In this document: in pieces, positions 27,754-37,992 of the stretch
How the letters are laid out: every line of letters starts with the position of its first letter
Position numbering within the stretch: position 1 is the stretch's first letter
NCBI GenBank assembly: GCA_002412885.1
Contig: DHVX01000062.1
Location: forward strand, 95,746 to 159,745
From: Bacteroidales bacterium UBA5197
Lineage (GTDB): Bacteria > Bacteroidota > Bacteroidia > Bacteroidales > Lentimicrobiaceae
DNA: 64,000 nucleotides
Direction of reading: 5' to 3'
The notes under the pieces: generated by a model
Databases searched by the model: none
What the model saw: the letters and a program-made list of their open reading frames with translations, nothing else
Told to the model about the DNA's origin: nothing
Program-made: the position numbers and the translations under genes

Positions 27754-27769
27754 GGTTTCACGTGGAACG
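27754..27769. promoter_or_regulatory. Second parS-like site, upstream of mnmG
   Basis: GGTTTCACGTGGAACG matches the 14-base parS core GTTTCACGTGGAAC but differs from consensus at both outer bases. It lies just before the mnmG ATG and 1.9 kb from the exact parS at 25837. Confidence 0.65.
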
Positions 27770-27929
27770 TAGCCTTTTGCTGTACTAATTACCCAGCTTC
27801 AGGCTGTTGAAAAACAATGCCTTTACGCTAGAGGTATCAAGCCAAAGGCATGCAAAATTACGAATAATAACAGTGTGGGATACGTCTTAATGTTGTTATT
27901 CCCGGGAAGCGGAATTTTTTGGAAAAGCT

Positions 27930-28361
27930 CTATAACTTTGGGTCAAGCAATAGCAACTTTTCATCTTCTTTTTGACGCATAAATTTTGAGTCTTTTGACG
28001 ATTTATCTTTATATCCGCAAAGGTGAAGCACCCCATGTATCATAACGCGGTTAAGTTCTTCGATGAAATCCTTTGAATAAACTGATGCGTTTTCTTTTAC
28101 CCTGGGAATGCTTATAAAAATATCTCCGGAAATTATTCCATCTTCTGTATAATCAAAAGTAATCACATCCGTGAGCGTATCATGACTCAGGTATTCAACA
28201 TTCATTTTGTGTAAAAACTCATCGCTGCAAAAAACAAAACTTATATCTCCGTTCTCTTTGCCTTCAGTCGTAATACATTCAATAATCCATGTGCGTTTGG
28301 TTTTGATCTCACGCATTTTGAATGGGATATCTTCGGAGTAGAAGTTTATGTGGCCGGCCAT
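27930..28361 (-). CDS. ybeY: Endoribonuclease YbeY (16S rRNA maturation)
   Basis: 143 residues. The metal-binding motif is HGVLHLCGYKDK, with the first two histidines conserved and an Asp at or next to the place of the usual third His (HGxLHLxGYDH). The preceding strand LTDVITFDY is the other family signature. YbeY matures 16S rRNA ends and takes part in ribosome quality control. The third-ligand change appears typical of Bacteroidota members from memory, so it is not taken as inactivation. It lies between the DUF4175 terminator and mnmG on the same strand. Confidence 0.93.
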   Translation of the reverse strand: MAGHINFYSEDIPFKMREIKTKRTWIIECITTEGKENGDISFVFCSDEFLHKMNVEYLSHDTLTDVITFDYTEDGIISGDIFISIPRVKENASVYSKDFIEELNRVMIHGVLHLCGYKDKSSKDSKFMRQKEDEKLLLLDPKL

Positions 28362-28451
28362 TTCGATAGTTTTATGATGTGCAAAAGTAATGAAAGATCT
28401 TATTTTAGCCCGATCGAATTGTGAAATGATAAATCTAATTCTGATAAAATG

Positions 28452-28477
28452 AAAAAAGACGGCGAACCGTCTTTTTT
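28452..28477 (-). terminator. Intrinsic terminator after the DUF4175 gene
   Basis: AAAAAAGACGG and CCGTCTTTTTT form an 11-bp perfect stem with a CGAA loop (28463-28466). It lies 19 bases past the stop of the DUF4175 gene and would separate it from ybeY. A- and T-runs on both sides make it functional in either direction. Confidence 0.88.
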
Positions 28478-28495
28478 TACTGAGAATATACTTAA

Positions 28496-31400
28496 TTAAT
28501 TTGAACCCGGAATTGAAATAAAATATTCATTTGCTTTGTTCCGGTAATAATTATTCATTGAAGGAGGAATTGTCCGAAGCAGCTCGGTTTCCCGGGATGG
28601 AAGTCCTTTCTGATCGAAAAACCGGGAAGGGTCTGGCCTTGGAATATCTTTTCCTTCATTTGATTCCCGGCGTTCTTCCTGTTCCCTTTGCATTTCTGCT
28701 TTTTCTGACTCCAGCAAACGGGTTAAAATTTCTTCCTGCCTGCGCATGGTTTCCTGATTCAGAATTTTATTCACGAGCTCGGTTTCTGTACGCTCCATTT
28801 CCTGAAGCATTTTATTCATCCCTTTATCTCCAAGTTTGCCTTCTTTCTGCATTTGATCACGATATTCCTGCAATTGTTTTCTTAAAGCTTCCTGTTCGGC
28901 AGCCATTCTTGCATACTGTTCGCTCATAGAGCCCTGCCCCTGCCCTGGTTTACTTTCGCCCTTCTTGTCTTGTTCCATGCTTTTTTTCATGGCTTCCATT
29001 TGCTGATTTAACTTCTCCTGCATTTGTCTCATCGATTTCATCGAAGGTTTTCCCTGCCCGGGCATAGGACAACTTTTCCCGGATTTTCCGGATGATTTCA
29101 TCGACATATTTTGCTTCATCTGGTTGAGAGATTCTGCCAGTAAAAGAGCGAGATTATTTACTGAAGTCATTACAAATTGCTGCTTGCCCAACGCCACGGA
29201 AAATGAGCGAGCACCCAGTGCCTGCATGGTCTGATCCACATTGCTATTGATTGTGGAAATCTCACGGTTTACAAAAGATTCAATCATTGGCTGACGTTTA
29301 CTCAAAGCGAACAAAGAGTCTTCTATCATCAATAAATTGTCTTTTATCGCTTTTTGTCTTTCGGTAACCTGGGCATACCGCGGATCATTCCTGCCAAGTT
29401 TGGAAAGATTATCCATCAATTCTTCCTGATCGAACGATGATTGAACGAGATTTTCCAGAATCATTCTCAAGGATTCAATATCTTCTCCGAGAGCCTCATC
29501 TTCCATTTCTTCCTGCATCTCAGCAAGCATATCGCCCATTTCATCCATATCCTCCGAGGCTTCTTTTTGGCTATCCGAGGCTTTTTTCATTTGCCCCTGC
29601 TTCAAATTTTCCTTGGAATCTTCCAGTTCTTTTTCAATTTTTTTCTGCTTTTCTTCAGGAATCTTGAAGTTATTGGGTTCCTCAAGCTCTTTATTTTTCT
29701 GCTGTAAATCTTTGAGATCCTCCCCTATTTTTTTAAATTCTTCCTCTATTTTTTTCTGCTCTTCTGTAAGTTTTCCTGCATCCTCTTTTTTACTCTCTTT
29801 TGTTTCCTCCGAAAGCTTTTTCTGATCATCAGCAAGTTTTTTAATGTTCTCAATGGTTTCGGTGAGCTTCTTGTCGAATTCCAGCTGTTTGAACAATTCA
29901 AGATTCCTATCCAGAGATTTTTCCAGATCTTCGGCATTGAACTTCATTTTTTCCATCACTTGATCAAGCTTATCTTTATCGATATTTTCAATCATTTTCT
30001 GAAGCTCTTCAAAGAGTTTCTTCATTTCGTCTGACATAATCTCCTCAAAAAGCTTCTCCAGTTGCTTCTGTTTCTCAGCAATTTTCTCATTTAATTCTTT
30101 ATACTGAGATTCCTTTTTGTTGGATTGTTCATTCTGATTGATCATCATTTCGACTTGTTCCTGTAAGGTTTTCTGCCGTTTCAATAAATCCTCAATCTGC
30201 TTTTTGTCCTGATAATTCAGATTTTTCTTTTCAAACAGGTTTTTTTGAAGTTGCTCAACATCCTTTTGGATTTTTTTTGCCTCATCTATGCTCTTTTCAA
30301 ATTCACTTTTCACCGTTTCCTGATTCTTCTTAACCATGTCGTTAATTTCATCAAGCGTAGGAACTTTGAATGTCATTTTTTGAGAACGTGCTGACTTATT
30401 GCCATTTATGCCATCATTATCCCATACTTCAAAATAGTATTCTACCTGCTCCCCGGGTTGAAGCCCAGCTTCGCTTAAGTCGAAATAGTGGTAGAATGAT
30501 TGAGCTGTATTTGATTTTTCGAAATTTACAGGCATTGACATTTCAGCAGACGAAGTTTTATCTTCCCTGATCCTTGCCAGGCGATATTCAAGTCGGCTAA
30601 AACCATAGTCATCCTTAATTAACCCTCTGAAATACAGTCTGTTATCATAAACTGAGTCGCGATATTCCTCTATTATAATGGTCGGGTATAAGTCGGGAAT
30701 TACATTTACACTAAATGTCATTGAATCAGCACCCTGAAGAAATTCATTGGTAAGGCTTACTGAATAATTCACGGGTTGCATGATTCTCTCTGTTGTGGTA
30801 AACGCATTTGAATTCCCTGATGATAGTTCTCTTAATTCATTGCCCAATCTGAAACTTAGCATCCGGGTATCACGTGTATAGAATTTCCAGGAAACAACAG
30901 TACCCTGCGGAACAACAAAGTCGCCGGAGTTTTTAATCAATTCAGAAGAAATGCCTGTATATGACGGATATTTAAGATCAACTTCAAAGTTCATTATACC
31001 AGGCCTGGGAAGTACAATCAATTCATAATCAGAAGAGTTATACCCGGCAGCAGAGATTGAAAAACGCTGAGATTTCTGAAGTTTTTTAAAATTGTGACTA
31101 AAATTAAGCTTGCCATCTTTTTTCATCATAATCTCACTTCCATTAGAAATCAGGAAGATTTGTTCAGGCAAAACATCTCCCTTTACGGAAACTTTCAGTT
31201 CAAAATCATCAAGCTGAATGGCTTTGAGTTCTTCATTTTCTATTTGAATTGTAAAAGGAAGTGGTTTTTCATAAGCCAAACCATGGTTTATAAGTCTGTT
31301 TCCGGAATCTGTTATTATGGAAGGTGCTGTAAACAATATGGTTAGCAGGATAAGGACCGGAGGAAGTGTGTAAACCAGATATTTTCTGTTTTCTGAAAAG

Positions 31401-31849
31401 TCAATTGCTGAAACAAATGGAATTGGTTTAAGCCGATCAGACTTCTGATTAATACTAGCCAGAACCAGCTCCTGATTGCCAGGATTAAGCTGAGATAAGC
31501 GATTGAGCTGCAATACATTCAGCAATGAATCCTTTACTTCAGGAAAGTGCTTTCCAATTATCTCCGCTGCAAACTCGTGCGAGATGAGTTTGCCTGCCCT
31601 CAAAAGTTTTAATACCGGCACAACCACAAAACGCGATAAAATAATCAATGCACTGACAATGTATGTATAAAACAAAATTGTGCGCACCGGCGATGAAAAC
31701 CAGGCGACGGACTCCAGCAAAGTAAAAATCAGAAAAAAGCTTCCCAGAAGTGCGATACTGTAAAGTCCTCCCCTTATCAAACGATTCGTGTAATACTTCC
31801 GGATAAAAGCGTCGAGTTTACTGACGAGTATGTTATAGTTGTTGTTCAT
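28496..31849 (-). CDS. DUF4175 family large membrane/coiled-coil protein
   Basis: 1117 residues. Two N-terminal transmembrane helices (about 25-50 and 55-80) and a third at about 155-172 anchor an extracytoplasmic region with Ig-like segments (about 190-490). A very long Lys/Glu/Gln-rich coiled coil follows (about 500-800), then a Met/Gln/Lys-rich region and a short basic tail. This matches DUF4175, a Bacteroidota family of unknown function often near ybeY and mnmG. A structural or envelope-tethering role is likely from composition. Its 3' end has a strong terminator. There is no obvious promoter match in the 151 bases upstream. Confidence 0.88.
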   Translation of the reverse strand: MNNNYNILVSKLDAFIRKYYTNRLIRGGLYSIALLGSFFLIFTLLESVAWFSSPVRTILFYTYIVSALIILSRFVVVPVLKLLRAGKLISHEFAAEIIGKHFPEVKDSLLNVLQLNRLSQLNPGNQELVLASINQKSDRLKPIPFVSAIDFSENRKYLVYTLPPVLILLTILFTAPSIITDSGNRLINHGLAYEKPLPFTIQIENEELKAIQLDDFELKVSVKGDVLPEQIFLISNGSEIMMKKDGKLNFSHNFKKLQKSQRFSISAAGYNSSDYELIVLPRPGIMNFEVDLKYPSYTGISSELIKNSGDFVVPQGTVVSWKFYTRDTRMLSFRLGNELRELSSGNSNAFTTTERIMQPVNYSVSLTNEFLQGADSMTFSVNVIPDLYPTIIIEEYRDSVYDNRLYFRGLIKDDYGFSRLEYRLARIREDKTSSAEMSMPVNFEKSNTAQSFYHYFDLSEAGLQPGEQVEYYFEVWDNDGINGNKSARSQKMTFKVPTLDEINDMVKKNQETVKSEFEKSIDEAKKIQKDVEQLQKNLFEKKNLNYQDKKQIEDLLKRQKTLQEQVEMMINQNEQSNKKESQYKELNEKIAEKQKQLEKLFEEIMSDEMKKLFEELQKMIENIDKDKLDQVMEKMKFNAEDLEKSLDRNLELFKQLEFDKKLTETIENIKKLADDQKKLSEETKESKKEDAGKLTEEQKKIEEEFKKIGEDLKDLQQKNKELEEPNNFKIPEEKQKKIEKELEDSKENLKQGQMKKASDSQKEASEDMDEMGDMLAEMQEEMEDEALGEDIESLRMILENLVQSSFDQEELMDNLSKLGRNDPRYAQVTERQKAIKDNLLMIEDSLFALSKRQPMIESFVNREISTINSNVDQTMQALGARSFSVALGKQQFVMTSVNNLALLLAESLNQMKQNMSMKSSGKSGKSCPMPGQGKPSMKSMRQMQEKLNQQMEAMKKSMEQDKKGESKPGQGQGSMSEQYARMAAEQEALRKQLQEYRDQMQKEGKLGDKGMNKMLQEMERTETELVNKILNQETMRRQEEILTRLLESEKAEMQREQEERRESNEGKDIPRPDPSRFFDQKGLPSRETELLRTIPPSMNNYYRNKANEYFISIPGSN

Positions 31850-32000
31850 TTTGCTTTAGTTGTTTTGAGTTGAAACGGAATTTGTTCATCAACAAGATTC
31901 TTAAACAAACTCAGAGTCAGGGTATTCAGACTTACAAAAATAACCAATAATGTAATAGGGAATTAAATCTTTGCTGAAGGGTTGATATAATGACACTGAA

Positions 32001-34181
32001 TCACTTTGCGTCAAAAATCTCAATACCGCTCCAATCGTCGGGAATTCCTTTGGTAATGTTTCTTTTGCAGCGGTTGATATAAAAAGCAGCTACACTGTCG
32101 AGTTGATTGATTTTTACCACCTGTGAAAAAACTTCAAGTGCTTCCTCAAATTTCTTGTTCTTGTAAAGATCAATTCCTTTTCCAAAGAGTCCTTTTGTTT
32201 CTATTTTCAGATTTTTTACCTCTTCTGGTTCACCATCAAGAACTTCAAAAACATACACCGCTTCTTTTTTGCCTTTGACACGGGCAATATCCAGAAAACG
32301 GAAGTTATATTTGGAGGGATTCTCGAGTTTTATCAGTGTATCTTCACTGATTATTATGGAAGTACGATAAATCTTTGTTAATCCTTCAAGTCTTGAAGCC
32401 AGATTAACAGCATCTGATATCACAGTTCCATCCATACGTCCTTCTCCGCCAACAACGCCGAGCATCAGATTTCCGGTGTGAATGCCGATACCAGAATCGA
32501 TTGTAGGTTTACCCTGATCAATTCTGTCAAGATTAAATTTCTCCAGAGTACTGCGCATCTGAATGGCAGCATTGATAGCATCATCAACATTGACATAAAA
32601 TAAAGCCATAATTGAATCACCGATAAATTTGTCGATAAAGCCATTATTTTCCCTGATTACAGGTTCCATATAACCGAGGTAGTGGTTGATGAAATCAAAG
32701 GTTTCCTTGGGTGTCATATCTTCCGAAAGCTCTGTAAATCCGCGGATATCAGAAAAAAGTACCGACATCTCTTTTTGCACCTGATCGCCCAGTTGAATAT
32801 CCACAAAATTCTCCTTCCCCAGAAATTCAAGAAATTGATTGGGAACAAAACGGCTATAGGCCTCATTCATTTGTGAGATTCTGAAAATATAATCCCGTAA
32901 ACGTGAAGTCATCAGATTATAACCTTCCGACATCACCCCTATTTCATCGTTCGTACGGACGATGGTATAGTTGTCGAGCATGCCTTCTCCAGTTCTTCTC
33001 ATGCTGTTAACCAATTCATTTACAGGCTTTACTATATCATTGGTTGACCAGTTTACAAAAAACAGAATATAAATGAATGAAACAAAAATACCGCTGAAAA
33101 TCCCGCCGAACATAAGGGCATTGTCTAATGCACTGATGTAATAAAGCCCTGAAAAACGACCCTTTCCAGCCAGTTCAGTGATGTCAGCTTCCGGGCCGAG
33201 AATATTCACAAGCCGGCCAAGAACAATTCGAAGTTCGTCCTGTGACATATCTCCCATATCCTTTACAGGAGTGAGGCTAAGTATCAGATAAAGCAAAACA
33301 ATGGTGAGAGGAAGCAGCGTTGTCATCGCGCTGGCAATGTATAGTCTGTTTCGTATTCTTCCCTGATTTTTACCAAAAATCCTCTTCTGAAGTTCATCTC
33401 TGGTATAAATATGCTCAATGTAGCGAATCTGAACCCGGTGTTTTTGCCAGAAAAAGATAAACAGAACCGTCAGCAATGATGCGACCAAAGAGATAAACAA
33501 ATAGCTTGAAAATAACCTTCGGCCAATTTCATCGCTGAATGCAGTGGAGAATTGCAGATTATAAATCATTATGCCATGCACAATTGTAAAAGCAAGCAGT
33601 ACAATTCCGCTATTAATTATTGGTGTATAAAGAAGGAGTTTTCTGCAATAGCGGTAAAGTCTGGGTGATATACTCTTTCTCTGTCGTTTGCGACGGAAGT
33701 ACCTTTTGAAGGGATAATTAATTACAATTCCTGCAAGTGTGCTGAAGAGCAGAACGAATTTGAAGAGATCAGAAATTGATGTTGAAAATGCATTTGACGT
33801 ACCTTGTTTTTTTGTGGTTTCAGGATTCACTTCCTCTTTTGTCAGGCTGTCAGATAATTCCTGGTTAGTAAGAAGTACAAGGCTATCAGCTGAATATTTA
33901 ATGGTGTCTTTTTCAACGCTTTCCTTGTTAGTTCCTATTCTTATACCAAGAGTGAATGGCTCATTATCTCCACTGGCTAAAATGGTTGAATCATTATCCA
34001 TTCTGCTGATCTCAAATGCATCTTTAAACCCGCTTTTTTCTTTCAGTTCCGGAAAGCTTTTTAGCAACATAAAACCCAGCACAGGAAATACGAGCAGAAA
34101 ATACAGCAATATCGGGAAAAGAAATATTCTTCCTATCCGGTATCTGGGAATACGAATCCTTTTACCAATCGGTTCAGCCAT
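32001..34181 (-). CDS. Membrane-bound class III adenylate cyclase with HAMP domain
   Basis: 726 residues. There are transmembrane segments near 20-40, 135-160, 185-210, 225-245, 285-305 and 355-375, then HAMP at about 380-435. The cyclase domain is at about 460-650. Both metal-binding aspartates are present (VLFSDIRGFTEL and DKFIGDSIMALF), as is the transition-state pair in VNLASRLEGL. The Lys in DKFIGD and the Asp in ISDAVN are the residues associated with ATP rather than GTP specificity, so the product is probably cAMP. A short TPR-like C-terminal segment (about 670-715) follows. Transcribed divergently from gltX. Confidence 0.9.
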   Translation of the reverse strand: MAEPIGKRIRIPRYRIGRIFLFPILLYFLLVFPVLGFMLLKSFPELKEKSGFKDAFEISRMDNDSTILASGDNEPFTLGIRIGTNKESVEKDTIKYSADSLVLLTNQELSDSLTKEEVNPETTKKQGTSNAFSTSISDLFKFVLLFSTLAGIVINYPFKRYFRRKRQRKSISPRLYRYCRKLLLYTPIINSGIVLLAFTIVHGIMIYNLQFSTAFSDEIGRRLFSSYLFISLVASLLTVLFIFFWQKHRVQIRYIEHIYTRDELQKRIFGKNQGRIRNRLYIASAMTTLLPLTIVLLYLILSLTPVKDMGDMSQDELRIVLGRLVNILGPEADITELAGKGRFSGLYYISALDNALMFGGIFSGIFVSFIYILFFVNWSTNDIVKPVNELVNSMRRTGEGMLDNYTIVRTNDEIGVMSEGYNLMTSRLRDYIFRISQMNEAYSRFVPNQFLEFLGKENFVDIQLGDQVQKEMSVLFSDIRGFTELSEDMTPKETFDFINHYLGYMEPVIRENNGFIDKFIGDSIMALFYVNVDDAINAAIQMRSTLEKFNLDRIDQGKPTIDSGIGIHTGNLMLGVVGGEGRMDGTVISDAVNLASRLEGLTKIYRTSIIISEDTLIKLENPSKYNFRFLDIARVKGKKEAVYVFEVLDGEPEEVKNLKIETKGLFGKGIDLYKNKKFEEALEVFSQVVKINQLDSVAAFYINRCKRNITKGIPDDWSGIEIFDAK

Positions 34182-34334
34182 AATTGATTAAATGTCTTTT
34201 TAATATAACTCTATTTCATGTACAAAGTTACAGCAAAATGGTTCAACAGACTGTTAATAATTTGTAAACATAAAGCTTCTTATTTTAAAGTTTTCGATGT
34301 AATATCAATTCAAGCTGAACTGAAACCTATTTTC

Positions 34335-34342
34335 TATCTTTG
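34335..34342 (+). promoter_or_regulatory. -7 box of the gltX promoter
   Basis: TATCTTTG is an exact match to TAnnTTTG. Transcription would start about 34348-34350, only a few bases before the ATG at 34355. This argues that a TTG at 34340, which opens the same reading frame, is part of the promoter and not a start codon. Confidence 0.6.
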
Positions 34343-34354
34343 CAGGCACTAAGA

Positions 34355-35881
34355 ATGACCACAATGAAAGAAGTTCGAGTAAGATTTGCCCCCAGCCCGA
34401 CCGGGCCATTGCATATTGGTGGAGTCCGCACCGCATTGTATAATTACCTGTTTGCTAAAAAGCACGGAGGTAAGTTTTTACTGCGTATTGAAGATACTGA
34501 TCAAACCCGCTTTGTTCCGGGTGCCGAAGCATATATAATTGAGGCTTTAAATTGGTGTGGTGTCAGCTACGACGAAGGTGTTGGAATTGGTGGTCCTCAT
34601 GCACCCTATCGCCAGAGCGAGCGCAAGGAATTATACAGGAAATATGCCGATCAGCTGGTAAGCGAAGGTCATGCTTATTATGCTTTTGATACTTCTGAGG
34701 ATTTGGATCAAATGCGTGACCGCCTGAAAGCCAAAGGTGTTGCGACGCCTCAGTATGATGTTTTCACACGCGGCGAAATGGTTAATTCACTGACCCTGAC
34801 ACCTGAAGAAACATCATCAAGGCTTGAATCGGGCGATGCTTATGTCATCAGGATTTTGATACCTGAAAATGAAGAAATCCTTGTCAACGATCTGATCCGG
34901 GGAGAAGTAAAGGTACATTCATCGAGGCTTGACGATAAAGTATTGTTCAAATCTGATGGAATGCCAACTTACCATATGGCCAATATTGTTGACGATCATT
35001 TGATGGAGATTACCCATGTAATCCGTGGAGAGGAATGGCTGCCAAGTGCTCCGCTTCATGTGTTGTTATACAGATATCTGGGCTGGGAAGCACCTCAGTT
35101 TGCACATCTTCCGCTGTTGCTAAAGCCTGACGGAAACGGCAAGCTCAGCAAACGCGATGGCGACAGACTTGGATTTCCGGTGTTTCCGCTTCATTGGACT
35201 GATCCTGTTTCAGGAGAAATATCATCGGGTTACCGTGAATCGGGATACCTACCCGATGCATTTATCAATATGCTGGCCTTATTGGGATGGAATCCCGGGA
35301 GCGAAAAAGAAATATTTACCATGGATGAACTGGTGGAAGTTTTTTCATTTGAAAGGGTAGGTAAATCAGGTTCGAAATTCGATCCAGAAAAGGCAAAATG
35401 GTTCAACCATCATTACCTGTCAAATCTCCCTAATGAAGATGCTGCCAGATTGCTGGTTGCCATTCTAAACGAAAAAGGAATAAATACTACATTAGAATAC
35501 GCCGTGCAGGTTTGCGCAATGGTTAAAGAGCGCGCTGTGCTTATTCCCGATTTGTGGGATCAATCCTGGTTTTTCTTTCAGGCGCCGGAGAGTTTTGATG
35601 AGAAAGTGATTCAGAAATTCTGGAAACCAGAAACGCCTGCTTTGCTAAATAAAATAAGTGCATTACTTGAAGATACCAGCGATTTTTCAGTAGAAAATCT
35701 GGATAATGTTGTGAAAGGGTTTATTCAGAATAATAACCTGGGTATGGGTCAGATTATGAACACATTAAGGCTGGTTTTGGTTGGCGGAAGTTTCGGACCT
35801 GGCGTAGCTGCAATTATTTCGTTGCTGGGTAAAGATGAAACCGTAAACCGCATTTCAAAAGCCCTGGAAAAGCTGGGATAA
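34355..35881 (+). CDS. gltX: Glutamyl-tRNA synthetase
   Basis: About 508 residues. The class I signature PSPTGPLHIGGVRTALYNYLFA (HIGH) and LSKRDGD (KMSKS-type) are both present. The start is set at ATG 34355, with 34364 (MKEVRVRFAPSPTGP) also possible; the promoter -7 box just upstream leaves a very short leader. It charges tRNA-Glu. Because a dedicated glnS is also present (47608-49311), this GltX need not misacylate tRNA-Gln. prdX-like 35926 follows by 44 bases on the same strand. Confidence 0.97.
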   Translation: MTTMKEVRVRFAPSPTGPLHIGGVRTALYNYLFAKKHGGKFLLRIEDTDQTRFVPGAEAYIIEALNWCGVSYDEGVGIGGPHAPYRQSERKELYRKYADQLVSEGHAYYAFDTSEDLDQMRDRLKAKGVATPQYDVFTRGEMVNSLTLTPEETSSRLESGDAYVIRILIPENEEILVNDLIRGEVKVHSSRLDDKVLFKSDGMPTYHMANIVDDHLMEITHVIRGEEWLPSAPLHVLLYRYLGWEAPQFAHLPLLLKPDGNGKLSKRDGDRLGFPVFPLHWTDPVSGEISSGYRESGYLPDAFINMLALLGWNPGSEKEIFTMDELVEVFSFERVGKSGSKFDPEKAKWFNHHYLSNLPNEDAARLLVAILNEKGINTTLEYAVQVCAMVKERAVLIPDLWDQSWFFFQAPESFDEKVIQKFWKPETPALLNKISALLEDTSDFSVENLDNVVKGFIQNNNLGMGQIMNTLRLVLVGGSFGPGVAAIISLLGKDETVNRISKALEKLG

Positions 35882-35925
35882 TATGTGGCGGTTTGTGACA
35901 AATTAATCTTATACTGAAAAACTCA

Positions 35926-36429
35926 ATGTTTGGCGATCCCCTACTCTACCGCAAACTCGAAAATCTTGCGATACCTTTTGAGTACCACGGGCATCCTCCC
36001 GCGCCCACCATTGAGATTGCTGTACAATATTGGAAAGACATAGTTGGAACAACCCATTGCAAAAATCTCTTCTTCCGCAACCATAAAGGAAACCGACATT
36101 ATCTGGTGATATTTGATCACAGGCAATCACTTGCAATCCGCGATCTTGAGCAAAGGCTGAAGCAGGGGAAACTGAGTTTTGCATCAGACCAGAGAATGGA
36201 AAAATATCTTGGACTGAAGCCCGGATCGGTTTCACCATTTGGATTGATACACGATGAGATGCATCATGTATATCTGTTTCTGGATGAGAATTTGAAAAAA
36301 CTTCCCAAAATCAGTTTTCATCCCAACGATAATCGGGCATCTCTTGTAATTGATTTTCAGGATTTTGTGAAATTCCTGAATGCTTCTGGAAATGGTTATG
36401 AGTTTTTGGAATTATATCCTTCTTCGTAG
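35926..36429 (+). CDS. Prolyl-tRNA editing protein, PrdX/YbaK-like
   Basis: 167 residues of the prolyl-tRNA-synthetase-associated (YbaK/INS) fold. Signatures include EYHGHPPAPTIEIAV, HCKNLFFRNHKGNRHYLVI, ASDQRMEKYLGLKPGSVSPFGLIHD and the Lys/Asp-rich strands between. PrdX proteins hydrolyse Ala-tRNA(Pro) formed by error and so protect translation. Its position right after gltX suggests co-expression with aminoacylation genes, though they act on different tRNAs. Confidence 0.88.
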   Translation: MFGDPLLYRKLENLAIPFEYHGHPPAPTIEIAVQYWKDIVGTTHCKNLFFRNHKGNRHYLVIFDHRQSLAIRDLEQRLKQGKLSFASDQRMEKYLGLKPGSVSPFGLIHDEMHHVYLFLDENLKKLPKISFHPNDNRASLVIDFQDFVKFLNASGNGYEFLELYPSS

Positions 36430-36549
36430 CTGAATATCAGAATTCAACAAGGTATAGCAGAAGTTTGGAATTGGAAATCTGTTTGTCGTATTTTGCACCC
36501 CGAAACACCAGGCATTAAATAATTGCCTGGATTCTCTAAATTATACTAA

Positions 36550-37992
36550 ATGAAGCCCGCAAAAATATTCCTTTTTTTCTTTTTGGTGCTTGCTCTGCTG
36601 CTATTGGTAACTCTGATAAGTAAACCCTTGAAGTTGGATGGAATGCGCATGGAGGAAGGTTTCAGAGCCGGGAAACTGCTAATTAAGTATCCAACTGTTG
36701 AATCGTTTGCAGAATCAGGGAAACCGCAGGAGAATACCAAAGCCGACAGTGTGATTACCATTATAGGAAAAGGAGTTGCTGATAAGGATATTGCACCCGC
36801 AATTCCCGATTTCTCGGAAATAGATACCACTTCAATTGAAAGGATTTCATATCCTGCGGGGCCGGGAAAATTCCCGGAATCTCTCAGAGAATTGCTCGAA
36901 AGTGGTTCATGTAGAGTATTACATTACGGTGACTCTCAGTTAGAAGGTGATAGAATTTCGGGCTTCCTGCGAAACCGCTTGCAGGGAATATACGGAGGAA
37001 GTGGCCCGGGATTTATTCCGATAAGGCAGGTTTATGAGCAAATGTCGGCCGAAGTTATTGCCAGCGATAACTGGTTGAGGATAGCAGCTTTTGATCCGAC
37101 ACAGTCAAAAATTGCCGATAAGAATTATGGTCTGTATGCTTCGTTGTCGCGTTTTACACCGTACGATCATTTTTCGGTGGACAGTATTCGGTATGATTCT
37201 CTGGGAATATCCAAAGCAAATATTACCATCAGCCCGTCAAAAAGGTCTTATCCCGGATTACGCAGGTACAACAACATCGGATTGCATTATGGCAATGCGG
37301 CCTATCCGGTTAAAATTACTGTAAAGTCAGGAACAGAAATTATCAGCGAAAGCAGACTGATACCCGATAAAGCATACCACTGCTTCGAAATCAAAACAGA
37401 AAGCACTCCCGAAGTAATAACCATCGAACTGGAAGGTAAAGTCAGTCCCGATTTTTATGGGTTGACCCTGGATGGGAAAGCAGGTGTGAAGCTCGATAAT
37501 ATTGCAATGCGCGGAGGCTCAGGTACAATATTCAGTACATTGAACAGCGAAAGTTTCAGAGCTATGGCAGGTCGTCTGAATCCTGAAATTGTAATATTCC
37601 AATATGGAGGAAATACCATTCCATATGTAAAAGATTCACTTGGAATCACCAATTATACAAAATATCTGGCGGGCAATATCAAATGGGTGCAAAGGCAGAT
37701 TCCGGGTGCAATGATTCTGTTTATCGGGCCATCAGATATGAGTACAATGATTGGCGGAAATATGGTCACCTATCCCCTGCTTCCATACCTTGACGCCAGA
37801 TTAAAGGAAACCTGCAAGAACAATGGCTGGGCATACTGGAGTATGTTTGAGGCCATGGGCGGCGAAAATTCTATGCCACACTGGGTTGATCAGGGTTTGG
37901 CAGCCAACGATTACACGCATTTTTCGCCAAAAGGAACACGCATTATTTCCGAACTATTTTTTACAGCACTTTATCTCGACCTGAAAAAATGA
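36550..37992 (+). CDS. SGNH/GDSL-type hydrolase or acetyltransferase, first of pair
   Basis: 480 residues with an N-terminal signal anchor (about 5-24). Block I is LHYGDSQLEGDRI with the nucleophile Ser; the Gly/Asn block is around IVIFQYGGNTIPYV; block V is NDYTHFSPKGTRII, with the catalytic Asp-x-x-His pair. About 100 N-terminal residues precede the catalytic domain. The stop overlaps the next gene's start by 4 bases (ATGA at 37989-37992). With the following SGNH and MBOAT genes it probably transfers or removes acyl groups on an extracellular glycan. Substrate unknown. Confidence 0.85.
   Translation: MKPAKIFLFFFLVLALLLLVTLISKPLKLDGMRMEEGFRAGKLLIKYPTVESFAESGKPQENTKADSVITIIGKGVADKDIAPAIPDFSEIDTTSIERISYPAGPGKFPESLRELLESGSCRVLHYGDSQLEGDRISGFLRNRLQGIYGGSGPGFIPIRQVYEQMSAEVIASDNWLRIAAFDPTQSKIADKNYGLYASLSRFTPYDHFSVDSIRYDSLGISKANITISPSKRSYPGLRRYNNIGLHYGNAAYPVKITVKSGTEIISESRLIPDKAYHCFEIKTESTPEVITIELEGKVSPDFYGLTLDGKAGVKLDNIAMRGGSGTIFSTLNSESFRAMAGRLNPEIVIFQYGGNTIPYVKDSLGITNYTKYLAGNIKWVQRQIPGAMILFIGPSDMSTMIGGNMVTYPLLPYLDARLKETCKNNGWAYWSMFEAMGGENSMPHWVDQGLAANDYTHFSPKGTRIISELFFTALYLDLKK

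Noticed and set aside
34340..34354. TTG start for gltX at 34340
   Set aside because: It lies within a perfect -7 promoter box, and the family N-terminus begins at the downstream ATG.
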